From NCBI GenBank assembly GCA_944381055.1, contig CALWJQ010000081.1, forward strand, positions 1-64,000: 64,000 nt of DNA, written 5' to 3'. How positions within the stretch are numbered: the stretch's first letter is position 1; each line of letters starts with the position of its first letter. Below the pieces are notes generated by a model. It was not told the origin of the DNA, made no database searches, and saw nothing but the letters and a program-made list of their open reading frames with translations. The stretch is from an uncultured Clostridia bacterium (GTDB lineage Bacteria > Bacillota > Clostridia > Oscillospirales > Butyricicoccaceae). The translations under genes were made by a program, and so were the position numbers. Shown in pieces: positions 1-7,478 of this stretch.

Positions 1-117
1 TATTCCCTGGATGACTTCGCCAGGCAGCTCGCCATCCATAACCGCCGCTCCAACAACTTCCCCATGAGACCCCTCGGCTGGCTTTCCCCCTCAGAGTTCA
101 CCGTCCAATATGTTTGA
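1..117 (+). CDS. Transposase/integrase C-terminus (partial, 5' end outside window)
   Basis: An open frame enters from the left edge and stops at TGA 115-117, leaving 38 residues. The pattern (IHNRR, then MRPLGWLSPSEF just before the stop) resembles the end of DDE integrase-core transposases of IS3/IS481-type elements, which commonly finish with a YNxxRPHxxLGxxTPxEF-like segment. The catalytic residues lie outside the window, so activity and family cannot be judged. Its last 27 bases are shared in antisense with the end of the RseC-like gene. It is one of the few plus-strand genes here, which fits a mobile insertion. Confidence 0.6.
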   Translation, partial: YSLDDFARQLAIHNRRSNNFPMRPLGWLSPSEFTVQYV

Positions 118-534
118 CAAACCTACACCGGGCGATAAAATTCCGGTGATGGTAAAGGTCAGGCGGCGTATTTTTTTGCTTTTGCGCGAGATTAGCATAC
201 AGACCAGCAGGCCGGCGAGCAGCCCTGCCAAACCGAGAAGAATGTTGACCGATTCTGCGGAAGCCGGCGCCAGAACGCCGGCCAGCATCAGGGCAATCGG
301 CAGCAGGTACAGCAGCGACGCCCAGCCCAAAATGGCGCCGGTAGCGCTTTCAACCATGACCTGATCGCCGGCGTCCGCATAGACCGGGTTTTGCGCCGTC
401 ACGCGTACGCGCTCTTCCGGGTGGGCACAGCCGTGGCAGGAACCACAGTCGCCCGAACAGGCAGACTTGCGCGTCACTTCGACGAGAGCTGTTCCGTTGG
501 GGTAGGTTTCTTTTACAGTGGCAATGGCTTTCAT
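91..534 (-). CDS. RseC/MucC-like (SoxR-reducing-system type) Fe-S membrane protein
   Basis: 147-residue protein. The N-terminal soluble part has a cysteine cluster (CSGDCGSCHGC, about residues 25-35) typical of the RseC/MucC family. Two hydrophobic segments follow (about 68-90 and 95-117) with a basic tail. RseC proteins are membrane proteins linked to the sigma-E pathway in Proteobacteria and to SoxR reduction; their role in Clostridia is uncertain. I start at ATG 534 because GGAGTGAGAAG precedes it; a longer frame to 582 runs into the flavoprotein gene. It follows that gene by 4 bp, so they are probably co-transcribed. The last dozen residues (after ITGILS) appear to be supplied by the inserted element, so the native C-terminus is probably lost. 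Confidence 0.75.
   Translation of the reverse strand: MKAIATVKETYPNGTALVEVTRKSACSGDCGSCHGCAHPEERVRVTAQNPVYADAGDQVMVESATGAILGWASLLYLLPIALMLAGVLAPASAESVNILLGLAGLLAGLLVCMLISRKSKKIRRLTFTITGILSPGVGLSNILDGEL
111..127. mobile_element. Putative insertion-sequence end / terminal inverted repeat
   Basis: Just after the transposase stop, the sequence read on the minus strand begins TGTAGGTTTGTCAAACA. It starts with TG, as many IS ends do, and lies where the chromosomal RseC-like frame stops looking native. I infer that the element ends near base 127. The other end and the target duplication are outside the window, so this is an inference. Confidence 0.4.
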
Positions 535-538
535 CTTC

Positions 539-2131
539 TCACTCCAAAGGGGCGTATTCACGCATAATCTGTTCTGCGGCACGAATGCCGTCGACGGCCG
601 CGCTCATAATGCCGCCGGCATAGCCGGCGCCTTCGCCGCAGGGAATCAGTCCGGACACCCCTGGACTGTACAGCGTGTCCTGCCGCACAATGCGCACGGG
701 CGACGAAGTCCGGGTTTCCAGTCCTGTCAAAACAGCGTCGTCCGCGTCAAATCCGGGCAGTTTTTTTCCAAAAACCGGAATGGACTCGCGCAGCATCGCG
801 GCCGCGAACGGCGGCAGGATTTCATTTAAATCGGTCAGGTTCCAGCCGCGCGGATAAGTCGGCTGCACCCGGCCCGGCCGCCGGCCGCGCTGTCGGCGCA
901 GAAAATCGCCTACGCACTGGACAGGGGCGCTGTAATCCCCGCCGCCCGCTGCAAAGGCTGAACGTTCTAGCATCCGTTGAAATGCGACGCCCGCCAGCGG
1001 CCCTTCATCCGCGAAATCATCCGGCGTCACCGAGACGGCAAGCGCAGCGTTGGCATTGACGCCATCGCGCGCATGGACGCTCATTCCGTTGGTCACGACC
1101 ATGCCTTCTTCGCTGGACGCAGCAACCACCGTGCCGCCAGGGCACATACAGAACGAGTAGCAGCCTCTATCGCCCACACGCCGCGACAGAAAGTATTCTC
1201 CGGGCGGAAGCCCGGGCGTCCCGGCATAACGGCCATACAAGCCGAGGTCAATGGTTTCCTGCCGGTGCTCGATGCGCACACCGACAGAAAAGGGCTTGGC
1301 CTGCATGGGCAGCCCTTGCGCAAAAAGCTGTTCAAAAGTATCGCGCGCGCTGTGCCCGATGGCCAGAACCGCCGTTTCGCAGGGAACGTCGCCCGCAGGG
1401 GTGCGCAAGGCGGTCAGACGGCCCGCGCGGGAAACAAAGCCCAGCAGCGGCGTACGGAAGTGTACAGTGCCCCCCAGTTCTTCAATCCTGCGGCGCATTG
1501 AAACGACAATGCCTTTTAAAATGTCTGTGCCGATATGAGGATGCGCCCGGGTCATGGTCTCGGCCGGCGCTCCGTGGGCACGAAGGCGCCGCAGCACCAG
1601 TTCGCAGCGGACGTCGCCGATACGGGTGGTCAGCTTTCCGTCTGAATAGGCACCTGCGCCGCCTTCGCCGAATTGGATGTTGGTATTGGGATCAAGCGCG
1701 CCGCCGCCGGAAAACAGGCTGACAGCGCGGTCACGTTCGTCCATGGGCGCGCCGCGTTCCAAAACGACGGGCCGATACCCCTGTTCGGCCAGCAGCAGCG
1801 CGCAAAAAAGGCCGGCGGGACCCAGACCGCAAACGGCCGGCCGGTGCACAAGGCGCCGGCTTCCGGTCGCGCGGGGTTCGGGCGCGTGTTCACGCAAACG
1901 GACATCCGGCCGGGACAGGCGCTCGCAAAGCGAACGTTCGTCTCCGTCGATTTCGAGCTCGATCGCATAGACTTTGTGCAGCGCGCCGCGGCGCAGATCA
2001 AAAGACAGCTTGTGGACATGCGCTGAACGGACCCTGCTTTTGTCAAGTCCGCAAAGTCGAACAGCGGTGCCAATGGCATCGCTGTCCAACGCTTGATATG
2101 AACATTTCAGTCCGGAAACAATAATACTCAC
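539..2131 (-). CDS. FAD-dependent dehydrogenase (COG2509-type NAD(P)/FAD oxidoreductase)
   Basis: 530 residues. An N-terminal domain of about 95 residues precedes a dinucleotide-binding motif (GLGPAGLFCALLLAEQG, about residue 102) followed by an acidic strand end (VVLERG). The C-terminal FAD motif GEGAGYAGGIMSAAVDG lies near residue 500. This matches the 'uncharacterised FAD-dependent dehydrogenase' family; the substrate is unknown. The start is GTG at 2131, and GTGA overlaps the stop of the upstream YbbR gene by 4 nt, implying translational coupling with the c-di-AMP genes. It is soluble, with no signal peptide. The redox link to the neighbouring RseC-like protein is only a context inference. 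Confidence 0.85.
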   Translation of the reverse strand: MSIIVSGLKCSYQALDSDAIGTAVRLCGLDKSRVRSAHVHKLSFDLRRGALHKVYAIELEIDGDERSLCERLSRPDVRLREHAPEPRATGSRRLVHRPAVCGLGPAGLFCALLLAEQGYRPVVLERGAPMDERDRAVSLFSGGGALDPNTNIQFGEGGAGAYSDGKLTTRIGDVRCELVLRRLRAHGAPAETMTRAHPHIGTDILKGIVVSMRRRIEELGGTVHFRTPLLGFVSRAGRLTALRTPAGDVPCETAVLAIGHSARDTFEQLFAQGLPMQAKPFSVGVRIEHRQETIDLGLYGRYAGTPGLPPGEYFLSRRVGDRGCYSFCMCPGGTVVAASSEEGMVVTNGMSVHARDGVNANAALAVSVTPDDFADEGPLAGVAFQRMLERSAFAAGGGDYSAPVQCVGDFLRRQRGRRPGRVQPTYPRGWNLTDLNEILPPFAAAMLRESIPVFGKKLPGFDADDAVLTGLETRTSSPVRIVRQDTLYSPGVSGLIPCGEGAGYAGGIMSAAVDGIRAAEQIMREYAPLE

Positions 2132-3465
2132 GATTCCGTCCCCCGGGGTTCGTCAGGATTGGGATTGTCCGGGTCGTCCGGATCGGGTTCGTCCGGGTTG
2201 GGAGCATTGGGATCATTCGGATCCGCCGGAGCGTCCGGATCCGGCGGCAGCTCTTCGGGCACGACAATGGTCAAGGTATAGCTGCCGATCAGCGTCACCT
2301 GCCGCTCGCCTGTCGAAACGGAAACCGATACGGTGTTTTCACCGACCGTCAGATTGTCCGGGTTGTAAATCGGCGTGATGAGCACATCTTCCGCCGTCAA
2401 AAGAGAAAGCTCTTCTTCTGTGCCCATAAAGACCAGGCTAAGGCCGGTCTCGGCATATGTGTAAGGCGAAATGTCGGCAAACTGCTCGCTTGTCGTGTTG
2501 ACAACCATCTGCCGCAGGTTGTTGAAACTGATGCGGATCGTCGCATAGCTGTATTCGCTGTCCGTTGTGACGCCGTTGGGCAGGATGATCGGCAACGTCA
2601 GCTCAGTGACATTGTCTTCGAGCAGCTGGCGGATGCTGACGCTGCCCAGGTTGATCTGGTTGGTCGTCGAAACGACTTCAGGATCGCCGCTGATGCGGAT
2701 GGATTCCGGCTCGATATGACATTCAATCATATCGTCTGTAATATAGCCGTACGGGATAATGTCGACCGTCAGGGGAATCTCGCCGCTCTGGTGGATCTGA
2801 AGTTCAAAATCAACCGACGGCTGCTCAAGCGTGATAAAAGTCATATCGACAGGCTCGCCTGCTTCGTTGACAAGCGTATAGTCCAAAACCGTACTGACGC
2901 TGGACGTTGCGCCGGACACATCATACAGTGCGGCGGCGTGGTCAATCTGCGCCAGAATCTGTTCAGGGCCCTGTACCGTAACGGCTTCGGGGGTCAGGCT
3001 GCGTCCGCCCAGCACATACCCTTCGGCGGGTTGCCCCTGGATATCAATGTGCACGGGAACAGACCGCGTAACGACGCGATCCACAGTAAACGCGACCCTC
3101 TGCGTGACCCGCGAATATGTCAGGCCGCTGCCGCTGGGCAGGTCTACCAGATAATTGCGCTCGTATTCGCCGGGTACCGTAATCGAAGACACATCAACCG
3201 TTGTGCTGATGTCGGTTCGGCTGAGCCTTGTCAAATCGCTCAGCTTGCCGGTCACCCGGATGTCTACGGTGGCGGTGTTGCCTTCGGTGATGATCAGGCC
3301 GGCGTCGCTCAGCTCCGACAAACCGGTGTACTGCACCTCAATGCCGTAGACAGGCTGCGTCAAGTCGGGATCCTGTGAGTCCATGACATAAAACCACAGC
3401 AGGATAGCGACGAGCAACGACAAAATCTTGATGGGGATGTCATTTTCTTTCAGCCATTTTCTCAT
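2128..3465 (-). CDS. cdaR: YbbR-domain protein, regulator of CdaA
   Basis: 445 residues. One transmembrane segment lies at about residues 12-30, followed by repeated extracytoplasmic YbbR-like beta modules. In Firmicutes, CdaR (YbbR) binds and tunes the diadenylate cyclase CdaA, and the gene normally follows cdaA, as here with a 4-nt ATGA overlap. The last 40 or so residues are a low-complexity tail of Pro, Asp, Asn and Glu (PDDPDNPNPDEP) that is not part of the YbbR fold and may be a wall spacer. glmM, which commonly completes the cdaA-cdaR-glmM operon, is absent; a flavoprotein takes its place. Confidence 0.88.
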   Translation of the reverse strand: MRKWLKENDIPIKILSLLVAILLWFYVMDSQDPDLTQPVYGIEVQYTGLSELSDAGLIITEGNTATVDIRVTGKLSDLTRLSRTDISTTVDVSSITVPGEYERNYLVDLPSGSGLTYSRVTQRVAFTVDRVVTRSVPVHIDIQGQPAEGYVLGGRSLTPEAVTVQGPEQILAQIDHAAALYDVSGATSSVSTVLDYTLVNEAGEPVDMTFITLEQPSVDFELQIHQSGEIPLTVDIIPYGYITDDMIECHIEPESIRISGDPEVVSTTNQINLGSVSIRQLLEDNVTELTLPIILPNGVTTDSEYSYATIRISFNNLRQMVVNTTSEQFADISPYTYAETGLSLVFMGTEEELSLLTAEDVLITPIYNPDNLTVGENTVSVSVSTGERQVTLIGSYTLTIVVPEELPPDPDAPADPNDPNAPNPDEPDPDDPDNPNPDEPRGTES

Positions 3466-4301
3466 TTAAACAGCCCCCTCACCCGTTCCCAAAAACTCGG
3501 GGACTCGTTTTCTTCCTCCTGCGGGATGAGCTCTTGCACCAGCAGACGCTCTAACGTTTCAGGGGCAAGATGACGCTTGAGAATTCCCCCCACGGCAAAA
3601 GAAATTGAACCCGTCTCTTCCGAAACGACGACGCATGGAGAGTCAAAATTTTCGCTCATGCCGACGGCGGCGCGGTGGCGGGTTCCCAGTTCCTTACTGA
3701 TGTTCAGGTTGGTCGACAGCGGCAGAAGGCACCCGGCCGCCTCGATGCGGGCATTAGAAATGACGACAGCCCCGTCGTGCAGGGGCGCGTTATGGAAAAA
3801 GATGTTTTTCAACAGCTCAGCCGACACTTCTGAATCGATTCGAGTACCGGTCTTGGAAATGGATGAAATGTTGTCTTCCTTTTCAAAGACAATCAATGCG
3901 CCGGTCTTGCTCCACGACATGCTGCTGGCCGCCTCGACGGTTTGTAAAATTGCCAGCTGCATCCCCTGCTTGTCGACTTCACGCGTCTTGAACAGGCGCA
4001 GGCGGCTGCGGCCGAACTGCTCAAGCAGCTTGCGCAGCTCGGGCTGAAAGACGACGACCAGCGCCAGAAAGCTGAACTGCAGCACATTGGACAGCAAAAA
4101 GTTGATGACGCGCAGCTCGAGCATGGAAGATATCTGCATAAACACCAAAAGCACCAGCACGCCCTTGAGAATACGCGCGGCGCTGGTGTTGCGCATCAGC
4201 TTGATGATCCAGTATATGAAAGCGGCCACGATGAGGATGTCTAAGGCATCCAGCACCGTGGCAAACCTCAGTTGTTCCATAATTGAAGTGAAAAAATCCA
4301 T
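3462..4301 (-). CDS. cdaA: Diadenylate cyclase CdaA (c-di-AMP synthase)
   Basis: 279 residues. Three membrane segments lie in the first 90 residues, followed by the DAC domain. The catalytic motifs are intact: DGA at 176-178 and RHR at 208-210. The enzyme condenses two ATP to c-di-AMP, the second messenger controlling potassium/osmolyte uptake and wall homeostasis. I chose ATG 4301 because AAAAGGG lies about 10 nt upstream; the longer frame to 4325 would start at TTG without a good ribosome site. It is first in an operon with cdaR, the COG2509 flavoprotein and the RseC-like gene, behind a sigma-A-like promoter. Confidence 0.93.
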   Translation of the reverse strand: MDFFTSIMEQLRFATVLDALDILIVAAFIYWIIKLMRNTSAARILKGVLVLLVFMQISSMLELRVINFLLSNVLQFSFLALVVVFQPELRKLLEQFGRSRLRLFKTREVDKQGMQLAILQTVEAASSMSWSKTGALIVFEKEDNISSISKTGTRIDSEVSAELLKNIFFHNAPLHDGAVVISNARIEAAGCLLPLSTNLNISKELGTRHRAAVGMSENFDSPCVVVSEETGSISFAVGGILKRHLAPETLERLLVQELIPQEEENESPSFWERVRGLFK

Positions 4302-4352
4302 ACCCCAAATCCCTTTTCGCAGCAATTCTGCCCCCGCAACAGTTCTGTAATA

Positions 4353-4381
4353 ATTTTAGCAGGGCACGGACAATTTTTCAA
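4353..4381 (-). promoter_or_regulatory. Sigma-A-type promoter of the cdaA operon
   Basis: On the minus strand, TTGAAA (4376-4381), a 17-nt spacer and TAAAAT (4353-4358) lie about 50 nt upstream of the cdaA start. No operator is obvious. Confidence 0.65.
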
Positions 4382-4397
4382 TAGATTTTTGACGGAT

Positions 4398-5537
4398 TTA
4401 AGGGGAAGTTAACATTTTTTTTACAGCAGAAAGGAAATTTTTCACCTCGGACAGGGTGTTGAAGCACGAAAAGCTGACGCGGCAGGCCCCGTCGGGCAGC
4501 GTGCCGGCGCTGCGGTGCGCCAGGGGCGAACAATGCAGCCCGTCGCGCAGGCAGATGCCGCGTTCGGCCAGCCTTTGGCAGGCTTCGGCCGAAGACATTC
4601 CTCGCACCGTAAAGGCCAGCAGGCCCTGGTGGCAGTCTGCCCCCGCATGGTACACGGTAACGCCATCGAGTGAAGACAGGCCGTCTGCCGCCGCTTCGAC
4701 CAGACGGCGCTTGTGCTGCGCCATGGCGGCCAGCCCCTGTCGGCGCACAAAGCGCAGCCCCTCGTGCAGTCCGGCGATACCGGGGACGTTGAGCGTCCCG
4801 CTTTCAAAAATATCCGGCAGAAAATCGGGCTGTTCCGTTTCGATGGAATTGCTGCCCGTCCCACCCTGCATCAGGCTGTGCAGCCCGGAATCAGCGCATG
4901 AAATCAGGATTCCCGTGCCCTGCGGGCCGTACAGCGACTTGTGCCCCGGCATACAGATAAACCGTGCGCTTTTCAGTTCGTCCGCACGAACCGGCAGAAT
5001 CCCTGCTGACTGCGAAGCGTCGACGATCAAAGGGATCCCTTTTCGAAGACACAGGCGATCGATGGCTTCCAGGGGCAGGACAAAACCGAATACATTGGAA
5101 ATGTGATTGACGACAACGCAGCGTGTGTCCTCGCGCAGCGCCTCACATATGGCGCCGTAAGCGGCGTGCTGAGAAAAAAGCGGGGACTGCGCGGCTGTAT
5201 AGGTCACGCCCTGTGCCTCCATGGCTTCCAGCGGGCGCACGACAGAATTGTGTTCGTATCCTGAAATTACAGCATGCCCGCCGTCGTGCAGGACGCTTTT
5301 GACGGCGATGTTGAGCGCGTGGGTCGCGTTCTGTGTAAAGACGATGGATTCCGGACCTGGCGCGCCGAAAAACTCTGCCGCTTCCTCGCGGCACCGATAG
5401 ACGGCGTCAGCCGCCTTCATGGCCGGGCGGTGCCCGCTGCGCCCCGGATTGGCGCAGCTTATCAGCGCCGCTTCCATTGCGCGCGCTACCTGCGGCGGTT
5501 TTTGCAGGGTTGTGGCTGCATTGTCAAAATATATCAT
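4398..5537 (-). CDS. Cysteine desulfurase-like class V aminotransferase (PLP)
   Basis: 379 residues. The N-terminus MIYFDNAATT is the classic start of NifS/SufS-like enzymes. The PLP lysine is in GHKSLYGPQGTG (about residue 204). A cysteine in RDGLHCSPLAH near residue 342 sits where the SufS persulfide cysteine lies, so sulfur or selenium transfer from cysteine or selenocysteine is plausible. Start ATG 5537 is preceded by GGAGG and overlaps the DUF3343 gene by 4 nt. The pairing with DUF3343, a putative Se/S carrier, suggests an enzyme-carrier couple rather than general Fe-S assembly; no scaffold gene such as sufU is adjacent. The exact substrate is unproven. Confidence 0.82.
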   Translation of the reverse strand: MIYFDNAATTLQKPPQVARAMEAALISCANPGRSGHRPAMKAADAVYRCREEAAEFFGAPGPESIVFTQNATHALNIAVKSVLHDGGHAVISGYEHNSVVRPLEAMEAQGVTYTAAQSPLFSQHAAYGAICEALREDTRCVVVNHISNVFGFVLPLEAIDRLCLRKGIPLIVDASQSAGILPVRADELKSARFICMPGHKSLYGPQGTGILISCADSGLHSLMQGGTGSNSIETEQPDFLPDIFESGTLNVPGIAGLHEGLRFVRRQGLAAMAQHKRRLVEAAADGLSSLDGVTVYHAGADCHQGLLAFTVRGMSSAEACQRLAERGICLRDGLHCSPLAHRSAGTLPDGACRVSFSCFNTLSEVKNFLSAVKKMLTSP

Positions 5538-5785
5538 AGATCGGCCTCCTTGATTTCGCCTCCGGGCAGTTCGTAAAAAGTGCCGGCAAACGGTACGTTT
5601 TTCCTGCGCAGCAGGAAGACCGCTTTCTGTGCGCCGACGGCGTTTATCCGCAGCGCATAACCGCACGATCCGCGTGCCAGCACAGCGGCGGGACGCACCA
5701 GGTGCGAAAGGATCCCGTTTTCAGACAGCACCCTTCCCCCGTTCTGCGCATGGGTTACCGACCGAAAGGTGATTAAAAAGCCCAC
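5534..5785 (-). CDS. DUF3343 putative Se/S carrier protein
   Basis: 83 residues. It starts like other DUF3343 proteins (MGFLITFRSVTHA) and contains the expected cysteine in GSCGYALRI (about residue 41). The family is annotated as Se/S-carrier-like, resembling the YedF side of selenium metabolism, but its biochemistry is not settled. I use GTG 5785, which has GGGGG about 8 nt upstream; GTG 5794 is the alternative. It overlaps the cysteine desulfurase-like gene by 4 nt (ATGA), and the two are probably translated together. Confidence 0.75.
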   Translation of the reverse strand: MGFLITFRSVTHAQNGGRVLSENGILSHLVRPAAVLARGSCGYALRINAVGAQKAVFLLRRKNVPFAGTFYELPGGEIKEADL

Positions 5786-5845
5786 CGTAAACACCCCCTG
5801 TTATTCAGCATATTACAGCTTATGCACACGGCGGAAAAGACGTGC

Positions 5846-5880
5846 AAAAAAACTCCCGCTGAGCGAGCAGCGGGAGTTTT
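5846..5880 (-). terminator. Rho-independent terminator after tyrS
   Basis: A 9-bp stem ACTCCCGCT/AGCGGGAGT with an 8-nt loop is followed on the minus strand by eight T residues. It lies about 27 bp after the tyrS stop and just upstream of the DUF3343 gene. Confidence 0.88.
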
Positions 5881-5906
5881 GATGTCTGTTTCCTGTGAAA
5901 TTGCAC

Positions 5907-7133
5907 TCAGCGCACAACGACGCGGTGGAAGGTTTTTTTGCCTTTGCGGATAATGAAATCGCCGCTGCGGATGTCATCGGGGGTAAAAGCCTGCATGGGC
6001 GATTGGACTTTGTTTTCGCCGACAAAAACGCCGCCCTGGTCGATCAGCCTGCGCCCGTCGCCCCTGGACGCAATCAGCCCGGATTTGAGCATCAGGTCAA
6101 GAATGGTCAGTTTGCCGTCGGCAAAGTCGCCTTCGGCGAGCTCGGTCGTCGGGACGTTGCTCAGGTCGGCGCCGCCGCTGAACAGGGCCTGGCTGGCCTG
6201 GCGGGCTTTTTCCGCTTCTTCGGGGCTGTGTACCAGAGAGGTCAGCTCAATGGCCAGAATTTCTTTGGCGCGGTTGAGCTGGCTGCCTTCCCATTTGGCC
6301 ATTTCGTCGATTTCTTCGAGCGGTACGTCGGTCAGCATCCGCAGGCAGCGGATGACGTCGGCATCGTCAACATTGCGCCAGTACTGATAAAAATCATAGG
6401 GGCTGGTCTTGTTTGGATCAAGCCACACGGCGCCGGCCTGGGTTTTGCCCATCTTTTTGCCTTCTGATGTCAAAAGCAGCGTGATCGTCATGCCGTAAGC
6501 GTTTTTGCCAAGCTTGCGGCGAATAAGCTCGGTGCCGCCCAGGATATTGGACCACTGGTCGTCGCCGCCGCACTGCAAATTGCACCCGACGGTCTGGAAC
6601 ATGTGGTAAAAATCATAGCTCTGCATAATCATATAATTGAACTCGAAAAAGGACAACCCCTTTTCCATACGCTGCTTATAGCACTCGGCGCGCAGCATGT
6701 TGTTGACCGAGAAACAGGCGCCAACCTCGCGCAGCAGCTCGATGTAATTGAGCTTGAGCAGCCAGTCCGCATTGTTGAGCATCAGCGCTTTCCCGTCGGA
6801 AAAATCGATGAACTTGCTCATCTGTTCTTTAAATCGTTCACAGTTGTGCTGAATGGTCTCGACCGTCATGACCTGGCGCATGTCGGTGCGCCCCGACGGG
6901 TCGCCGACCATGCCGGTGCCGCCGCCGATCAGGGCGATGGGGCGGTTCCCCACGCGCTGCATCCGCCGCATCAGGTTAAGCGCCATAAAATGCCCGACGT
7001 GCAGGGAATCGGCGGTCGGGTCAAAACCGATGTAAAACGTCGCCTTCCCGTTGTTGATGAGTTCTTTGATCTCTTCTTCGTCCGTGACCTGCGCAATCAG
7101 GCCGCGGGCCTGCAGTTCTTCATAGAGCGTCAT
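5907..7133 (-). CDS. tyrS: Tyrosyl-tRNA synthetase
   Basis: 408 residues, normal for bacterial TyrRS. Class I signatures are present: HVGH at 45-48 and the KMSKS equivalent KMGKT at 227-231. Tyrosine-pocket features are visible (QCGGDDQWSN near 187-196). A C-terminal S4-like domain occupies about 340-408. The enzyme charges tRNA-Tyr. It is a single-gene unit with its own promoter, T-box leader and terminator, so it is induced when tRNA-Tyr is uncharged. Confidence 0.96.
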   Translation of the reverse strand: MTLYEELQARGLIAQVTDEEEIKELINNGKATFYIGFDPTADSLHVGHFMALNLMRRMQRVGNRPIALIGGGTGMVGDPSGRTDMRQVMTVETIQHNCERFKEQMSKFIDFSDGKALMLNNADWLLKLNYIELLREVGACFSVNNMLRAECYKQRMEKGLSFFEFNYMIMQSYDFYHMFQTVGCNLQCGGDDQWSNILGGTELIRRKLGKNAYGMTITLLLTSEGKKMGKTQAGAVWLDPNKTSPYDFYQYWRNVDDADVIRCLRMLTDVPLEEIDEMAKWEGSQLNRAKEILAIELTSLVHSPEEAEKARQASQALFSGGADLSNVPTTELAEGDFADGKLTILDLMLKSGLIASRGDGRRLIDQGGVFVGENKVQSPMQAFTPDDIRSGDFIIRKGKKTFHRVVVR

Positions 7134-7443
7134 AATAAAACCCCTTTCGATGATTTTGTCTTATTGCAGAGGGGTAAAACAAAAGCCCTCTGCAAATGCA
7201 GAGGGCGAAAAAATCGCGGTACCACCTCAGTTTACGGACAGATCACTCCGCCCGCCTCATGGAGCACAAACATGCCCCTGCGCTGTAACGGGCACGCCCG
7301 TGGCCGCCTACCACCGGAAAACCGGCTTCAGAGCCCTGCTCACAAAGGTATTTCACAGGAACGCCTTATCCGCTTTCACCGGCCGCGGACTCTCTGAAAA
7401 GCGTCTTCCAGCTACTTCTTTTGCTCATCGCGTTTTCAATATT
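7134..7443 (-). ncRNA. T-box riboswitch leader of tyrS (Tyr, UAC specifier)
   Basis: The 310-nt leader between the promoter and tyrS contains, in order, the AGTA element (about 7415), AGAGAG with a GGTGAAA segment (about 7376-7402), a candidate UAC tyrosine specifier at 7350-7348, the conserved T-box GGTGGTACCGCGA at 7226-7214, and a terminator stem GCCCTCTGCA/TGCAGAGGGC at 7185-7206 followed by TTTTGTTTT. The TGGT bulge would pair with the ACCA end of uncharged tRNA-Tyr and stabilise the antiterminator. This accounts for the roughly 320 bases without a gene. Confidence 0.93.
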
Positions 7444-7449
7444 GGGTGT

Positions 7450-7478
7450 ATTATAGCTTACTTATACAGGTTTGTCAA
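7450..7478 (-). promoter_or_regulatory. Consensus sigma-A promoter of tyrS inside the recN 3' end
   Basis: TTGACA (7473-7478), 17 nt, TATAAT (7450-7455) on the minus strand. It is a perfect match to the vegetative consensus, and the -35 hexamer lies within the last codons of recN. Confidence 0.9.

Noticed and set aside
2143-2270. Short repeats considered as a CRISPR-like array
   Set aside because: The repeats are degenerate, unspaced and in frame, and encode a Pro/Asp-rich protein tail.
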